A DNA stretch of 64,000 nt from Streptomyces sp. TRM68367 (GTDB lineage: Bacteria; Actinomycetota; Actinomycetes; Streptomycetales; Streptomycetaceae): NCBI RefSeq assembly GCF_014495685.1, contig NZ_JACTVI010000013.1, positions 58,489 through 122,488 of the forward strand. The letters run 5' to 3'. The notes beneath the pieces are model-generated. The model had not been told where the DNA came from. It searched no databases and saw only the letters and a program-made list of their open reading frames with translations. Below, piece after piece: positions 20,585 through 30,455 of the stretch. Position 1 is the first letter of the stretch. The number at the start of each line of letters is the position of its first letter. The position numbers and the translations under genes are program-made.

Positions 20585-21814
20585 TCAGCCGCCGAACTCC
20601 TGCAGACCCTTCAGCGCCTGGTCCAGCAGCGCCTGCCGGCCGTCGAGCTCCTTCTGCAGCTTGTCGGCCTTGGCGGTGTTGCCCTGGGCGCGCGCCTGCT
20701 CGATCTGGCCCCGCAGCTTGTCCACGGCCGCCTGGAGCTGACCCGTCAGACCCTCGGCACGCGCGCGTGCCTCCGGGTTCGTACGGCGCCACTCGGCCTC
20801 CTCGGCCTCCTGGAGGGCCCGCTCGACCGTGTGCATCCGGCCCTCGACCTTCGGGCGGGCGTCGCGTGGCACGTGCCCGACGGCCTCCCAGCGCTCGTTG
20901 ATCGAGCGGAACGCGGCCCGCGCCGCCTTCAGGTCCTCGATCGGCAGGAGCTTCTCGGCCTCCTCGGCCAGCTCCTCCTTGAGCTTCAGGTTCTCCGCCT
21001 GCTCGGCATCGCGCTCGGCGAAGACCGAGCTGCGGGCGGCGAAGAAGACGTCCTGGGCACCGCGGAAGCGGTTCCACAAGTCGTCCTCGTGTTCGCGCTG
21101 GGCGCGGCCCGCGGCCTTCCACTCGGTCATCAGCTCGCGGTAGCGCGCGGCCGTCGCACCCCAGTCCGTCGAACCCGACAGTGCCTCGGCCTCGGCGACC
21201 AGCCGCTCCTTGGTCCGGCGGGCCTCCTCGCGCTGCGCGTCCAGCTGCGCGAAGTGCTGCTTGCGCCGCTTGGAGAACGCCGAGCGGGCGTGCGAGAAGC
21301 GGTGCCACAGCTCGTCGTCGGACTTGCGGTCGAGCCTCGGCAGCCCCTTCCAGATGTCCACCAGGGACCGCAGCCGCTCACCGGCGGCCCGCCACTGGTC
21401 GGATCGCGCCAGCTCCTCCGCCTCGGCGACCAGCGCCTCCTTTGCCTTGCGCGCCTCGTCCGCCTGCCGGGCCCGCTGCGCCTTGCGCTCCTCGCGGCGC
21501 GCCTCCACGGTCTGCACGAGCTTGTCCAGCCGGGTCCGCAGCGCGTCCAGATCACCGACCGCGTGATGGGCATCGACCTGCTCCCGCAGATGGTCGATGG
21601 CGGCCATGGCGTCCTTCGCCGACAGGTCGGTCGTCTTCACTCGCTTCTCGAGGAGGCCGATCTCGACAACCAGGCCCTCGTACTTGCGCTCGAAGTAGGC
21701 CAGCGCCTCCTCAGGGGAGCCGGCCTGCCAGGAACCGACGACCTTCTCGCCGTCGGCCGTACGCACGTACACGGTCCCCGTCTCGTCGACGCGGCCCCAC
21801 GGGTCGCTGCTCAC
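20585..21814 (-). CDS. DUF349 domain protein
   Basis: The 409-residue protein is almost entirely charged alpha-helix. It has three or four repeats of the DUF349 type, each containing a pattern like DWGATAARYRELMTEWKAAG or QWRAAGERLRSLVDIWKG followed by ELWHRF or DLWNRF. Long coiled coils are likely, especially in the last 90 residues. The GTG at 21814 was chosen because GGAGGAGG lies just upstream and the preceding frame shows no similarity. Its function is unknown. It stands convergent to relA. Confidence 0.85.
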   Translation of the reverse strand: MSSDPWGRVDETGTVYVRTADGEKVVGSWQAGSPEEALAYFERKYEGLVVEIGLLEKRVKTTDLSAKDAMAAIDHLREQVDAHHAVGDLDALRTRLDKLVQTVEARREERKAQRARQADEARKAKEALVAEAEELARSDQWRAAGERLRSLVDIWKGLPRLDRKSDDELWHRFSHARSAFSKRRKQHFAQLDAQREEARRTKERLVAEAEALSGSTDWGATAARYRELMTEWKAAGRAQREHEDDLWNRFRGAQDVFFAARSSVFAERDAEQAENLKLKEELAEEAEKLLPIEDLKAARAAFRSINERWEAVGHVPRDARPKVEGRMHTVERALQEAEEAEWRRTNPEARARAEGLTGQLQAAVDKLRGQIEQARAQGNTAKADKLQKELDGRQALLDQALKGLQEFGG

Positions 21815-21949
21815 AGCGCCTCCTCCACATGATGCCTGCGAGAGGCGTGAACACCCCCGGGCATCGTCCACAGTTTCGTCACGGCCAACATAGGCGACCA
21901 GCGGGTTGCCTGTCCGCATCCCGCGCGACCGAAATTTCGCAGTTGGCGG

Positions 21950-22789
21950 TCAGGATTTCGTGACAGTTGCCTTGTTGATCACGACCGTCGCGTTCGGCGC
22001 TGTGTTGCCGGTCTGGTCTGGCGCCTGCGCCCCGGCGTCCGCGATCTTCTTGAGGACCTTCATGCCCGCCTCGGAGATCGTGCCGAACGGTGTGTAGTCG
22101 GGCGGCAGCTGGCTGTCCTGGTAGACCAGGAAGAACTGGCTGCCTCCGGAATTGCGCCCCTGCTTCGTCTGCGGGTTGTACTGGTTGGCCATCGCGACCG
22201 TGCCGGCCGGGTACACGCCTCCCTTCAGGCTTTTGTCCTTCAGGTTCTCGTCCGGGATCGTGTAGCCGGGCCCGCCCATGCCGGTGCCCTTCGGGTCGCC
22301 GCACTGGAGTACGTAGATGCCCTGATTGGTCAGCCGGTGGCACTTGGTGTGGTCGAAGTACCCCTTGCTCGCCAGGAAGTTGAACGAGTTGACCGTGTGC
22401 GGGGCCGCCGACGCCTTCAGCGCGATGTCCATCTCACCGCACGTCGTGTCCAGCTTCATCGTGTACTTCGCCGACTCGTCGATGGACATCGCCGGCTCCT
22501 TCTTCCACGTCTCCGTCTTGGGCTTGCCCGCGGCGGGCTTCGCACACGGGTCCGGCGCCTTGCTGGGCGAGGCGCTCGGCGTGACGTCCGCGCCGGCGTT
22601 GGCCTTGTCGTCCTCCTTGAGCACCCCGGTCGTGTACAGCGCGAGGCTGCCCACCAGGACTACTCCGAGAACCGACGCGATCACCGAGTTGCGGATCTTC
22701 GCCTTCCGGCGCGCCTCGGTGCGGCGCTGCTGCTGCCGCAAGAACTTCTCCCGGGCGAGCTGACGCCGCCGCTGCTCCTGGCTGACCAC
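21950..22789 (-). CDS. Membrane-anchored peptidyl-prolyl cis-trans isomerase (cyclophilin)
   Basis: The 279-residue protein has a basic cytoplasmic N-terminus, one membrane helix at about residues 34-55, a short Ser/Pro linker and an extracellular cyclophilin domain from about 113 to the end. Recognisable parts are FNFLASKGYFDHTKCHRL, GGPGYTIPDENL, GTVAMAN and NSGGSQFFLVYQD. The usual catalytic arginine region F-H-R is K-C-H-R-L here. It likely speeds proline isomerisation of exported proteins. The start is GTG at 22789. Confidence 0.88.
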   Translation of the reverse strand: MVSQEQRRRQLAREKFLRQQQRRTEARRKAKIRNSVIASVLGVVLVGSLALYTTGVLKEDDKANAGADVTPSASPSKAPDPCAKPAAGKPKTETWKKEPAMSIDESAKYTMKLDTTCGEMDIALKASAAPHTVNSFNFLASKGYFDHTKCHRLTNQGIYVLQCGDPKGTGMGGPGYTIPDENLKDKSLKGGVYPAGTVAMANQYNPQTKQGRNSGGSQFFLVYQDSQLPPDYTPFGTISEAGMKVLKKIADAGAQAPDQTGNTAPNATVVINKATVTKS

Positions 22790-22967
22790 CGGTTTCTCTC
22801 CTCATGCGTCTCGTGTGCCGACCGGTACGCGTGCGTGCGGTGAGCCACCGCGTGCGTGTGCCCCGTACCGTATATGGGTTCGCTGAGGATTCGGCAGCGC
22901 CGGTAGGCTCTGACCACGGGCGCAGCCCCGCCGCAAGTCACCCGTATCGACACAACGAAGGACGATC

Positions 22968-23675
22968 GTGCTCATTGCCGGGTTCCCCGCCGGGGCCTGG
23001 GGGACGAACTGTTATCTCGTCGCCCACGCCGCCGGTGAGGAGTGCGTGATCATCGACCCCGGCCATCAGGCCGCCGCAGGTGTCGCGGACGCACTCGAGA
23101 AGCATCGGCTCAAGCCCGTCGCGGTCATCCTCACCCACGGCCACATCGACCACCTGGCCTCGGTCGTCCCGGTGTGCGGCGCGCACGACGTACCGGCCTG
23201 GATCCACCCCGAGGACCGGTACATGATGAGCGACCCCGAGAAGGCGCTCGGCCGTTCCATCGGGATGCCGCTGATGGGCGAGCTGACCGTGGGGGAGCCG
23301 GACGACGTCAAGGAGCTGACCGACGGCGCCGCGCTGCGGCTGGCCGGACTGGAGATGACCGTCTCGCACGCGCCGGGCCATACCAAGGGGTCGGTGACCT
23401 TCGGCCTGCCCGAGGCGGCGGACATCCCGCCGATTTTCTTCTCGGGCGACCTGCTGTTCGCCGGCTCCATCGGACGCACCGACCTGCCCGGCGGTGACAT
23501 GGCCGAGATCCTCGACTCGCTGGCCCGCGTGTGCCTGCCGCTCGACGACTCGACCGTGGTGCTGTCCGGACACGGCCCCCAGACGACCATCGGCCAGGAG
23601 CGCGCCACCAATCCGTATCTGCGGCAGGTGGCCGCCGGCCTGGGAGCATCTGAGGCTCCCCGACCAGGAATGTGA
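22968..23675 (+). CDS. Metallo-beta-lactamase fold hydrolase (glyoxalase II-like)
   Basis: The 235-residue protein has the binuclear metal site of the family: H57, H59, D61 and H62 in THGHIDH, then SHAPGHTKG and the aspartate in FFSGDLLF, with a final SGHGP histidine. The length fits hydroxyacylglutathione-hydrolase-like enzymes; Streptomyces lacks glutathione, so the substrate is probably another thioester. It starts at a GTG preceded by GAAGGA and nearly abuts hisS, a pairing common in actinobacteria. Confidence 0.88.
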   Translation: MLIAGFPAGAWGTNCYLVAHAAGEECVIIDPGHQAAAGVADALEKHRLKPVAVILTHGHIDHLASVVPVCGAHDVPAWIHPEDRYMMSDPEKALGRSIGMPLMGELTVGEPDDVKELTDGAALRLAGLEMTVSHAPGHTKGSVTFGLPEAADIPPIFFSGDLLFAGSIGRTDLPGGDMAEILDSLARVCLPLDDSTVVLSGHGPQTTIGQERATNPYLRQVAAGLGASEAPRPGM

Positions 23676-23686
23676 CGAGGCCTTCC

Positions 23687-24949
23687 GTGAGCACCTTCAA
23701 GGCCCCCAAGGGCACGTACGACCTGATCCCGCCGGATTCCGCCAAGTACCTCGCCGTACGCGAGGCGATCGCGGCCCCGCTGCGCAACTCCGGCTACGGC
23801 TACATCGAGACGCCCGGCTTCGAGAGCGTCGAGCTGTTCGCGCGCGGTGTCGGTGAGTCGACCGACATCGTGACCAAGGAGATGTACGCCTTCGAGACCA
23901 AGGGCGGCGACAAGCTGGCCCTGCGGCCCGAGGGCACCGCCTCCGTGCTGCGCGCCGCGCTGGAGGCGAACCTGCACAAGGCGGGGAACCTCCCGGTCAA
24001 GCTCTGGTACTCGGGCTCGTACTACCGCTACGAGCGCCCCCAGAAGGGTCGCTACCGCCACTTCTCGCAGGTAGGTGCGGAGGCGATCGGTGCGGAGGAT
24101 CCGGCGCTGGACGCCGAGCTGATCATCCTGGCGGACCAGGCGTACCGGTCGCTGGGGCTGCGCAACTTCCGGATTCTGCTCAACAGTCTGGGCGACAAGG
24201 AGTGCCGGCCGGTGTACCGCGCCGCGCTCCAGGAATTCCTGCGCGGGCTGGAGCTGGACGAGGACACGCGCCGTCGGATCGACATCAACCCCCTGCGCGT
24301 TCTCGACGACAAGCGCGAGGCGGTCCAGAAGCAGCTGACGGGGGCGCCGCTGCTGCGTGACTACCTCTGCGACGCCTGCAAGGCGTACCACGAGGAGGTC
24401 CGTGAGCTGATCACGGCCGCGGGTGTCTCCTTCGAGGACGATCCCAAGCTGGTGCGCGGGCTGGACTACTACACCCGTACGACCTTCGAGTTCGTCCACG
24501 ACGGTCTTGGCTCCCAGTCTGCAGTGGGCGGCGGTGGCCGCTACGACGGGCTGTCGGAGATGATCGGTGGCCCTGCGCTGCCGTCGGTGGGCTGGGCGTT
24601 GGGCGTCGACCGTACGGTGCTGGCGCTGGAGGCGGAGGGTGTCGAGCTCGAACTCCCCGCCACCACGAGTGTGTTCGCCGTCCCGCTGGGCGAGGAGGCT
24701 CGCCGTTTCCTCTTCGCGAAGGTCACGGAGCTGCGGAAGGTGGGTGTCGCGGCCGACTTCTCCTACGGTGGCAAGGGGCTCAAGGGGGCGATGAAGAACG
24801 CCAACCGCAGTGGGGCCCGCTACACGATCGTCGCCGGGGAACGTGATCTTGCCGAGGGTGTCGTCCAGCTCAAGGACATGGAGTCCGGTGAGCAGACGGC
24901 GGTCGGGGTGAACGAGATCGTGGCGGAGCTGGAGGCGAGGCTGGGCTGA
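23687..24949 (+). CDS. hisS: Histidyl-tRNA synthetase
   Basis: The 420-residue class II synthetase attaches histidine to tRNA-His. Motif 2 is [17 protein letters not shown], the histidine-specific boxes are [14 protein letters not shown] and GGGRYDGL, and motif 3 is [10 protein letters not shown]-terminal anticodon-binding domain follows. The GTG at 23687 gives the usual [13 protein letters not shown] start and follows GACGAGG; an in-frame GTG at 23672 overlapping the previous stop would add five residues and cannot be excluded. Confidence 0.95.
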   Translation: MSTFKAPKGTYDLIPPDSAKYLAVREAIAAPLRNSGYGYIETPGFESVELFARGVGESTDIVTKEMYAFETKGGDKLALRPEGTASVLRAALEANLHKAGNLPVKLWYSGSYYRYERPQKGRYRHFSQVGAEAIGAEDPALDAELIILADQAYRSLGLRNFRILLNSLGDKECRPVYRAALQEFLRGLELDEDTRRRIDINPLRVLDDKREAVQKQLTGAPLLRDYLCDACKAYHEEVRELITAAGVSFEDDPKLVRGLDYYTRTTFEFVHDGLGSQSAVGGGGRYDGLSEMIGGPALPSVGWALGVDRTVLALEAEGVELELPATTSVFAVPLGEEARRFLFAKVTELRKVGVAADFSYGGKGLKGAMKNANRSGARYTIVAGERDLAEGVVQLKDMESGEQTAVGVNEIVAELEARLG

Positions 24950-24979
24950 GCGGGCAACGGGGCGCGGGCCGGGAGGTTC

Positions 24980-25270
24980 TCGCCCCCGCCGCCCCTACCC
25001 GTCCCATCCTTCAGGGGCTCCGCCCCTTCGACCCCGCCAGGGGGCTCCGCCCCCTGAATCCCCCGCTGGGGCTCCACCCGGACCCCGGCCTTGCCCACCC
25101 ACCACCCGAAACTGTCGGCTGAGAAGCCCTCACGGTGCCGGTCGGCATCTCTCAGCCCGTCCGGCGTTTGCGGACGAGGCCGTTCAGGCCGAAGGGGGGT
25201 CTGGGGGCGCAGCCCCAGCGGGGGTCCGGGGCGGCGCCCGGGATGGGACGGGTAGGGGCGGCGGGGGCGA
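24980..25270. repeat. 291-bp element bounded by 30-bp perfect inverted repeats
   Basis: A 30-base sequence at 24980-25009, beginning TCGCCCCCGCCGCCCCTACC, recurs exactly as its reverse complement at 25241-25270. Inside are smaller hairpins, such as the one around CAGGGGGCTCCGCCCCCTG near 25045, and a copy of the dispersed spacer repeat (25153-25217). The left end lies 31 bp after the hisS stop, and the right end coincides with the point where the histidine kinase similarity stops. It encodes no transposase. It is either a non-autonomous mobile element or two dispersed spacer repeats in opposite orientation. Confidence 0.75.
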
Positions 25271-26280
25271 AGAACGTCGCAGTACGCCAGCGCGACGCCG
25301 ACGCTCGCCGAACTCCCCGCGTGCTTGCGGGCGTTGGCCAGGGCCTCCTGGCAGGCGCGCAGGGCGACCACCTCGGGACGGGCGGGCAGCGTGCGCACCG
25401 GCCCGGTCACCTCCAGCGTCGCGTCATGGCGGGCGGCGAGCCGGCGCAGCGCGTCCGCGAGGGAGGCGCCGTCCAGGTCGGCGGGTGCACCGCCGGCGAC
25501 CAGGGCACGGGCCTCGGCGAGGTTCTGCCGTGCTGTCTCGTCCATCAGGCGCAGGTGGCGGCGGGCCTGCGGCAAGTCGTGGTCCAGCTCGGCCTCGACG
25601 GCCTGGATCAGCATCAGCACGCTGGTGAAGCCCTGTGCGAGTGTGTCGTGGGTCTCGCGCGCCAGGCGCTCCCGCTCGGCCAGCGCGCCGTGGGCCTCGG
25701 ACAGGCGCCCGATCTCGTGGCGGCTCGCGTCCAGCTCCGCGATCAGTTCGGCCCGCTCCTGGCTCTGCTCGATGATCCGGATGGTCCAGAGCCCGATGGA
25801 CACCGCGAAGACGAAGGTGACCAGGGAGAAGAGCCCGTTGAAGAACACGTCCCGGGCGTCTGGCCACCACAGCAGCGCCCAGCCCAGCACGGGCACGAAG
25901 CTGATGACAGCCACGGCCACCAGCGCCGACCGCAGCCGCAGCGTCATGAAGCACTGCGGGATCAGCGCGAAGGTCAGCAGCCGCGTCTCGCCGGCGAGGA
26001 CCGCCGACGGCAGGAACAGCGCCAGGGCTGCCGTCAGGTAGCCGAGCGCCTGCCGCTGGTCGGGCGGATCGGCCGGAAGCAGGCGGCGCCCGACCACGAC
26101 GTACAGCGGCACCAACGGCACGAGCAGCGCCGCCGCGACCGCGCGGACCGGCCAGCCGGGACGCTCCGCGGCGAGCACATGGGCCAGGGTGGCCGCCCAG
26201 ATCAGCGCGAAGTAGGTGTCCCACAGCCGGAACGTGCGCTCCCAGGTGTAGGCGCTGTCGGCGTCCGGCGGATCGCTCAT
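25270..26280 (-). pseudogene. Truncated sensor histidine kinase (HisKA_3 type)
   Basis: From the ATG at 26280 the frame encodes several membrane helices (about residues 22-170), a coiled linker, the phosphoacceptor H211 in RLARETHDTLAQGF and the start of the ATPase domain with the N box EALANARKHAG near 313. Similarity ends at about residue 337, before the glycine-rich ATP-binding boxes, at the edge of the inverted-repeat element. The frame then runs through repeat sequence and the hisS 3' end, antisense, to a stop at 24820. Without the G boxes the kinase cannot bind ATP normally. The response regulator gene expected next to it is absent. The ATG overlaps the stop of the permease remnant. Confidence 0.8.
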
Positions 26281-26761
26281 CCCTCGCGCCGGTCCTTCCA
26301 GCGGAACGTCAGCAGACACAGCACCAATCCTCCGGCGCACCACGCCGCGAGCACCAGTGCCACACGGCCCAACTCCCAGCTCCCCGCCTGCTCCAGCACC
26401 TGCGCCGACTCCGGCAGGAACACCCCGCGCAGACCCTGGCACATCCACTTCAGCGGGAACAGCGCGCCGACGGTCAGCATCCAGTCCGGGATGGTGCCGA
26501 TGGCGATGTACACCCCGGAGATGAACTGCAGCACCAGGAAGGGCAGGACGACCACGGAGCTGGCGCTGTTCGCCGACCTCGGAACCGAACTGATCGCGAT
26601 ACCGAGCAGGGCGCAGGCCGTGATCCCGAGCACGAAGATCCACGCCAGGTCGAACCAGCGGCCCGGGTCCGAGGGCAGGTCCACGTCGTACAGGGTCGTG
26701 CCGACGAGGAGCAGGATCGCCGTCTCCAGCAGGCCGGTGAACAGAACCAGCCAGACACGTG
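26277..26761 (-). pseudogene. C-terminal remnant of an ABC-2 type permease
   Basis: About 160 codons remain of a drug-export type permease, beginning near VWLVLFTGLLETAILLLVG and ending at the TGA overlapping the kinase start. Four hydrophobic segments and the loop GTIPDWM..FPLKWMCQGLRG are clear. The N-terminal part is missing: upstream of 26762 the DNA belongs to the ATPase gene in another frame. A deletion has therefore fused the two genes out of frame. Confidence 0.78.
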
Positions 26762-27070
26762 GACGGTCTCGCGGACCGTCAACTCCGCGGGCGCCGATTC
26801 GTCCTGCCAGACGATGCCGATCCGCGAGCGCCACGCGCGCGTGCCCGCCGCCGGGTCCGAGCCGAGCACGGACACCTCGCCCGTGTCCCGGTCCCGGTTG
26901 CCCTGGAGGATCTCCACCGTGGTGCTCTTGCCCGCCCCGTTGGGCCCGAGCAGGCCGAACACCTCGCCCTGCCGGATGCCGAGATCGACGCCGTCGAGGG
27001 CGGTCACGTCGCCGTACCGCTTGCGCAGCCCCCGCACGTCCACCGCGAGGTCGTTCGCGTGTGCTGTCAT
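26762..27070 (-). pseudogene. N-terminal remnant of an ABC transporter ATPase
   Basis: The first 103 codons of an ATP-binding subunit survive, from the ATG at 27070. Walker A is GPNGAGKST at residues 42-50 and the Q-loop region is IGIVWQDESAPAELTVRETV, ending at 26762. The signature motif, Walker B and the switch histidine are gone; the frame continues briefly into permease DNA read out of frame. It resembles DrrA-type exporters that pair with an ABC-2 permease and, in many Streptomyces operons, with a two-component system. Confidence 0.8.
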
Positions 27071-27212
27071 GGAACGAGCGTCGGCCGGAACCGACCCCTC
27101 GGGGACGACCGTGCGTACTTCCTTATGTCCATCGAACGGTGGACACACTTACATGTGGGGCACAATGGCCCTGCTCGAAGCAGTTCCAACTCTCAAGCGA
27201 CGGATCGACGTG

Positions 27213-27869
27213 ATGAGCAAGACGACAGTCCCAGACGTCTCCACCGAGCCCGAGGCGGAGCGCTCCGACGCCGTGCCCCGCTCGGCCGGCAGCGGCCGGG
27301 CCTTCGCGCTGATGCTGGTGATCACCGGCGCGGCCGGACTGCTCGCCGCGTGGGTCATCACGATCGACAAGTTCAAACTGCTCGAAGCCAAGGTCGAGGG
27401 GAAGTCGTTCACCCCGGGGTGCAGCCTCAACCCCGTCGTCTCCTGCGGCAGCGTCATGGAGAGCAAGCAGGCCGCGGTCTTCGGGTTCCCGAACCCGATG
27501 CTCGGCCTGGTCTGCTACGGCATCGTCATCTGCGTCGGCATGAGCCTGCTGGCCCGCGCCCGCTTCCCGCGCTGGTACTGGCTCACCTTCAACGCGGGTT
27601 GCCTGTTCGGCGTGAGCTTCTGCGCCTGGCTGATGTTCCAGTCGCTGTACCGGATCAACGCCCTGTGCCTGTGGTGCTGCCTGGCCTGGGTCGCCACGAT
27701 CGTCATGTTCTGGTACGTGACCTCGTTCAACGTCCGCAACGGCTTCCTGCCCGCCCCGCGCTGGCTCAAGGGCTTCTTCGGCGAGTTCACCTGGGTCCTG
27801 CCGGTGCTGCACATCGGCATCATCGGCATGCTGATCCTGACCCGCTGGTGGGACTTCTGGATCAGCTGA
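27213..27869 (+). CDS. Vitamin K epoxide reductase family protein
   Basis: The 218-residue membrane protein has about five helices. The loop cysteines C70 and C78 (PGCSLNPVVSCGS) and the active CxxC pair C152 and C155 (CLWC) are all present. Bacterial VKOR homologues reoxidise DsbA-like proteins using menaquinone, so this protein probably drives disulfide formation in exported proteins. The ATG at 27213 was chosen; a GTG directly before it is possible. It is transcribed away from the broken ABC locus. Confidence 0.88.
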   Translation: MSKTTVPDVSTEPEAERSDAVPRSAGSGRAFALMLVITGAAGLLAAWVITIDKFKLLEAKVEGKSFTPGCSLNPVVSCGSVMESKQAAVFGFPNPMLGLVCYGIVICVGMSLLARARFPRWYWLTFNAGCLFGVSFCAWLMFQSLYRINALCLWCCLAWVATIVMFWYVTSFNVRNGFLPAPRWLKGFFGEFTWVLPVLHIGIIGMLILTRWWDFWIS

Positions 27870-27925
27870 GCCGGGGCTTTCGGGGCCTGGCGGGATTGTC
27901 AGTGGGGTGAATTAGGGTTTCCAGC

Positions 27926-29296
27926 GTGGAGCCCGACCTGTTCACCGCCGCAGCAGAAGAACGCCAGGAGAAGGACCCGACCAGCAGTCCCCTGGCGGTC
28001 CGGATGCGCCCGCGCACCCTCGACGAGGTCGTGGGCCAGCAGCACCTGCTGAAGCCGGGCTCGCCCCTGCGCCGGCTGGTCGGCGAGGGCGATCGAGCCC
28101 ACGGCGGGAACAGCCCCGCCGGACCGTCCTCGGTGATCCTGTGGGGGCCTCCGGGTACCGGCAAGACGACCCTGGCGTACGTCGTCTCCAAGGCCACCAA
28201 CAAGCGCTTCGTCGAACTGTCGGCGATCAGCGCGGGCGTCAAGGAGGTCCGCGCGGTCATCGACGGCGCCCGCCGCGCCACCGGCGGCTTCGGCAAGGAG
28301 ACCGTCCTCTTCCTCGACGAGATCCACCGCTTCAGCAAGGCCCAGCAGGACTCCCTCCTCCCGGCCGTCGAGAACCGCTGGGTGACCCTGATCGCGGCGA
28401 CCACGGAGAACCCGTACTTCTCGGTGATCTCCCCGCTGCTGTCCCGCTCCCTGCTGCTGACCCTCGAACCCCTCACGGACGACGACATCCGCAGCCTGCT
28501 CCAGCGAGCGCTCACCGAGGAGCGCGGCCTGAACGGGGCCGTCACGCTCCCCGAGGAGACCGAGGCGCACCTGCTGCGCATCGCCGGCGGCGACGCCCGC
28601 CGCGCCCTGACCGCCCTGGAGGCCGCCGCCGGGGCCGCGCTCGACAAGGGCGACACGGAGGTCGGCCTGACGACGCTGGAGGAGACCGTCGACCGGGCCG
28701 CCGTGAAGTACGACCGCGACGGCGACCAGCACTACGACGTCGCCAGCGCCCTGATCAAGTCCATCCGCGGCTCCGACGTCGACGCCGCCCTGCACTACCT
28801 GGCCCGGATGATCGAGGCCGGCGAGGATCCCCGCTTCATCGCCCGCCGCCTGATGATCTCCGCCAGCGAGGACATCGGCCTCGCCGACCCGAACGCACTG
28901 CCCATAGCCGTCGCCGCCGCCCAGGCCGTCGCCATGATCGGCTTCCCGGAGGCCGCCCTCACCCTCAGCCACGCCACCATCGCCCTGGCCCTGGCCCCCA
29001 AGTCCAACGCCGCGACCACCGCGATCGGCGCCGCCCTGGACGACGTACGCAAGGGACTGGCCGGACCCGTGCCGCCGCACCTGCGGGACAGCCACTACAA
29101 GGGCGCGGGCAAGCTCGGGCACGGGCAGGGATACACGTACCCGCACGACCTGCCCGAAGGCATCGCCGCACAGCAGTACGCCCCGGACGCCCTCAAGGAC
29201 CGCGAGTACTACACGCCCGGTCGGCACGGCGCCGAGGCGCGGTACGCGGACGCGGTCGAGTGGACCAGGAAACACCTCGGTCGAAAGCGGTCCTGA
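27926..29296 (+). CDS. rarA: Replication-associated recombination ATPase RarA (MgsA)
   Basis: The 456-residue AAA+ protein is related to clamp-loader subunits and to eukaryotic WRNIP1. Walker A is GPPGTGKT at residues 74-81 and Walker B is LFLDEIHRF. The C-terminal tetramerisation region includes [13 protein letters not shown] and the ending [18 protein letters not shown] typical of the family. It acts at stalled replication forks. It starts at GTG 27926, and its 3' end carries the probable rpsD promoter. Confidence 0.93.
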   Translation: MEPDLFTAAAEERQEKDPTSSPLAVRMRPRTLDEVVGQQHLLKPGSPLRRLVGEGDRAHGGNSPAGPSSVILWGPPGTGKTTLAYVVSKATNKRFVELSAISAGVKEVRAVIDGARRATGGFGKETVLFLDEIHRFSKAQQDSLLPAVENRWVTLIAATTENPYFSVISPLLSRSLLLTLEPLTDDDIRSLLQRALTEERGLNGAVTLPEETEAHLLRIAGGDARRALTALEAAAGAALDKGDTEVGLTTLEETVDRAAVKYDRDGDQHYDVASALIKSIRGSDVDAALHYLARMIEAGEDPRFIARRLMISASEDIGLADPNALPIAVAAAQAVAMIGFPEAALTLSHATIALALAPKSNAATTAIGAALDDVRKGLAGPVPPHLRDSHYKGAGKLGHGQGYTYPHDLPEGIAAQQYAPDALKDREYYTPGRHGAEARYADAVEWTRKHLGRKRS

Positions 29297-29310
29297 GCGC
29301 CCTGTAAACT
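29281..29310 (+). promoter_or_regulatory. Probable rpsD promoter
   Basis: TAAACT at 29305-29310 is a good -10 box, with a weak -35 TCGAAA at 29281-29286 and 18-bp spacing. It would give a leader of about 310 nt. The -35 match is poor, so the call rests mainly on the -10 box and position. Confidence 0.35.
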
Positions 29311-29629
29311 TGGCCGCAGTGCTGCGTCCCGTGTCCGGCACCTGAAGCAGGGGTCGGCACCCCAGAGCGGGACAACCAGCCGGAGACCCGGCCCCCGGGC
29401 GGGGATCTCCAGGAGCGTCGCGCACCGGCGAACGGTGTCGCGGGCAGCCCACCACCACCCGGAGTTCCGGGAGAGGTCGGTGGGCCACTCGCGTGCTGCA
29501 CGTATGTGCCCAGACCAGGGGAGCGGCTGCCCACCAGGCCCGAGTGGCCCGGCGGGTTTCCTCTGACTGCGGATGCGACCTCCCCTAACCCTGGGGAGCC
29601 GGAAATTCTTAGGAAAAGAGACAGAGACA
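29311..29629 (+). other. Long structured leader of rpsD
   Basis: The 333-bp gap between rarA and rpsD has no convincing ORF but many possible hairpins. Examples are 29448-29484, with a 6-bp outer stem CCCACC/GGTGGG and inner CCCGG/CCGGG, and 29581-29597, TCCCC/GGGGA, which lies 32 nt before the start. Ribosomal protein S4 represses its own message in several bacteria, so an autoregulatory leader is plausible. The structure matches no RNA family that I can name. Confidence 0.4.
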
Positions 29630-30244
29630 GTGGCGAACCAGTCCCGCCCCAAGGTCAAGAAGTCGCGTGCCCTCGGCATCGCGCTGACCCCGAAGGCCGT
29701 CAAGTACTTCGAGGCCCGTCCCTACCCGCCGGGTGAGCACGGCCGCGGCCGCAAGCAGAACTCGGACTACAAGGTCCGTCTGCTGGAGAAGCAGCGCCTG
29801 CGCGCTCAGTACGACCTCTCCGAGCGCCAGCTGGTCCGCGCCTACGAGCGCGCGTCCAAGGTCCAGGGCAAGACCGGTGAGGCCCTGATCGTGGAGCTGG
29901 AGAAGCGCCTCGACGCGCTGGTCCTGCGTTCGGGCCTCGCCCGCACGATCTACCAGGCCCGCCAGATGGTCACCCACGGCCACATCCAGGTCAACGGCAA
30001 GAAGGTCGACAAGCCGTCCTTCCAGGTCCGTCCCGACGACGTGATCCAGGTCCGTGACCGCAGCAAGGACAAGACGCTGTTCCAGATCGCCCGTGAGGGC
30101 GGCTTCGCCCCCGACGGCGAGACCCCGCGCTACCTGCAGGTGAACCTCAAGGCCCTGGCGTTCCGCCTGGACCGCGACCCGAACCGCAAGGAAGTCCCGG
30201 TGATCTGCGACGAGCAGCTCGTCGTCGAGTACTACGCCCGCTGA
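29630..30244 (+). CDS. rpsD: 30S ribosomal protein S4
   Basis: The 204-residue primary 16S rRNA-binding protein begins [20 protein letters not shown] and carries the S4 RNA-binding domain at about residues 93-155 ([30 protein letters not shown]). The N-terminal zinc-binding cysteines found in many S4 proteins are absent, so this is the cysteine-free form. It starts at GTG 29630. It stands alone rather than in the S13-S11-RNA polymerase alpha cluster. A strong terminator follows. Confidence 0.95.
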   Translation: MANQSRPKVKKSRALGIALTPKAVKYFEARPYPPGEHGRGRKQNSDYKVRLLEKQRLRAQYDLSERQLVRAYERASKVQGKTGEALIVELEKRLDALVLRSGLARTIYQARQMVTHGHIQVNGKKVDKPSFQVRPDDVIQVRDRSKDKTLFQIAREGGFAPDGETPRYLQVNLKALAFRLDRDPNRKEVPVICDEQLVVEYYAR

Positions 30245-30268
30245 CCCCAGCAGGCGAGCGGTACCCCG

Positions 30269-30310
30269 GCCCGTCGTCTCCCCACCCTCCCGGGTGGGGA
30301 GACGACGGGC
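30269..30310 (+). terminator. Strong terminator after rpsD
   Basis: A perfect 19-bp stem (30269-30287 with 30292-30310) with a 4-base loop is followed by TTTCG, 24 bp after the rpsD stop. Confidence 0.92.
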
Positions 30311-30455
30311 TTTCGCGATCCACCACCAGGCTCTCGGGTTTCGGGATTCGCCGCCGGGGCGGTAATCCGGTACGGACCGCCATCCCCGGCGCGATAGGCT
30401 CGGGGCACGACTTTTACCATGCTCGGGCAGAAGCTCAGCACGTTTCAGGGAGCGG

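Noticed and set aside
24820..25269. C-terminal extension of the histidine kinase frame
   Set aside because: It is translation of the inverted-repeat element and of the hisS 3' end in antisense, not kinase sequence.
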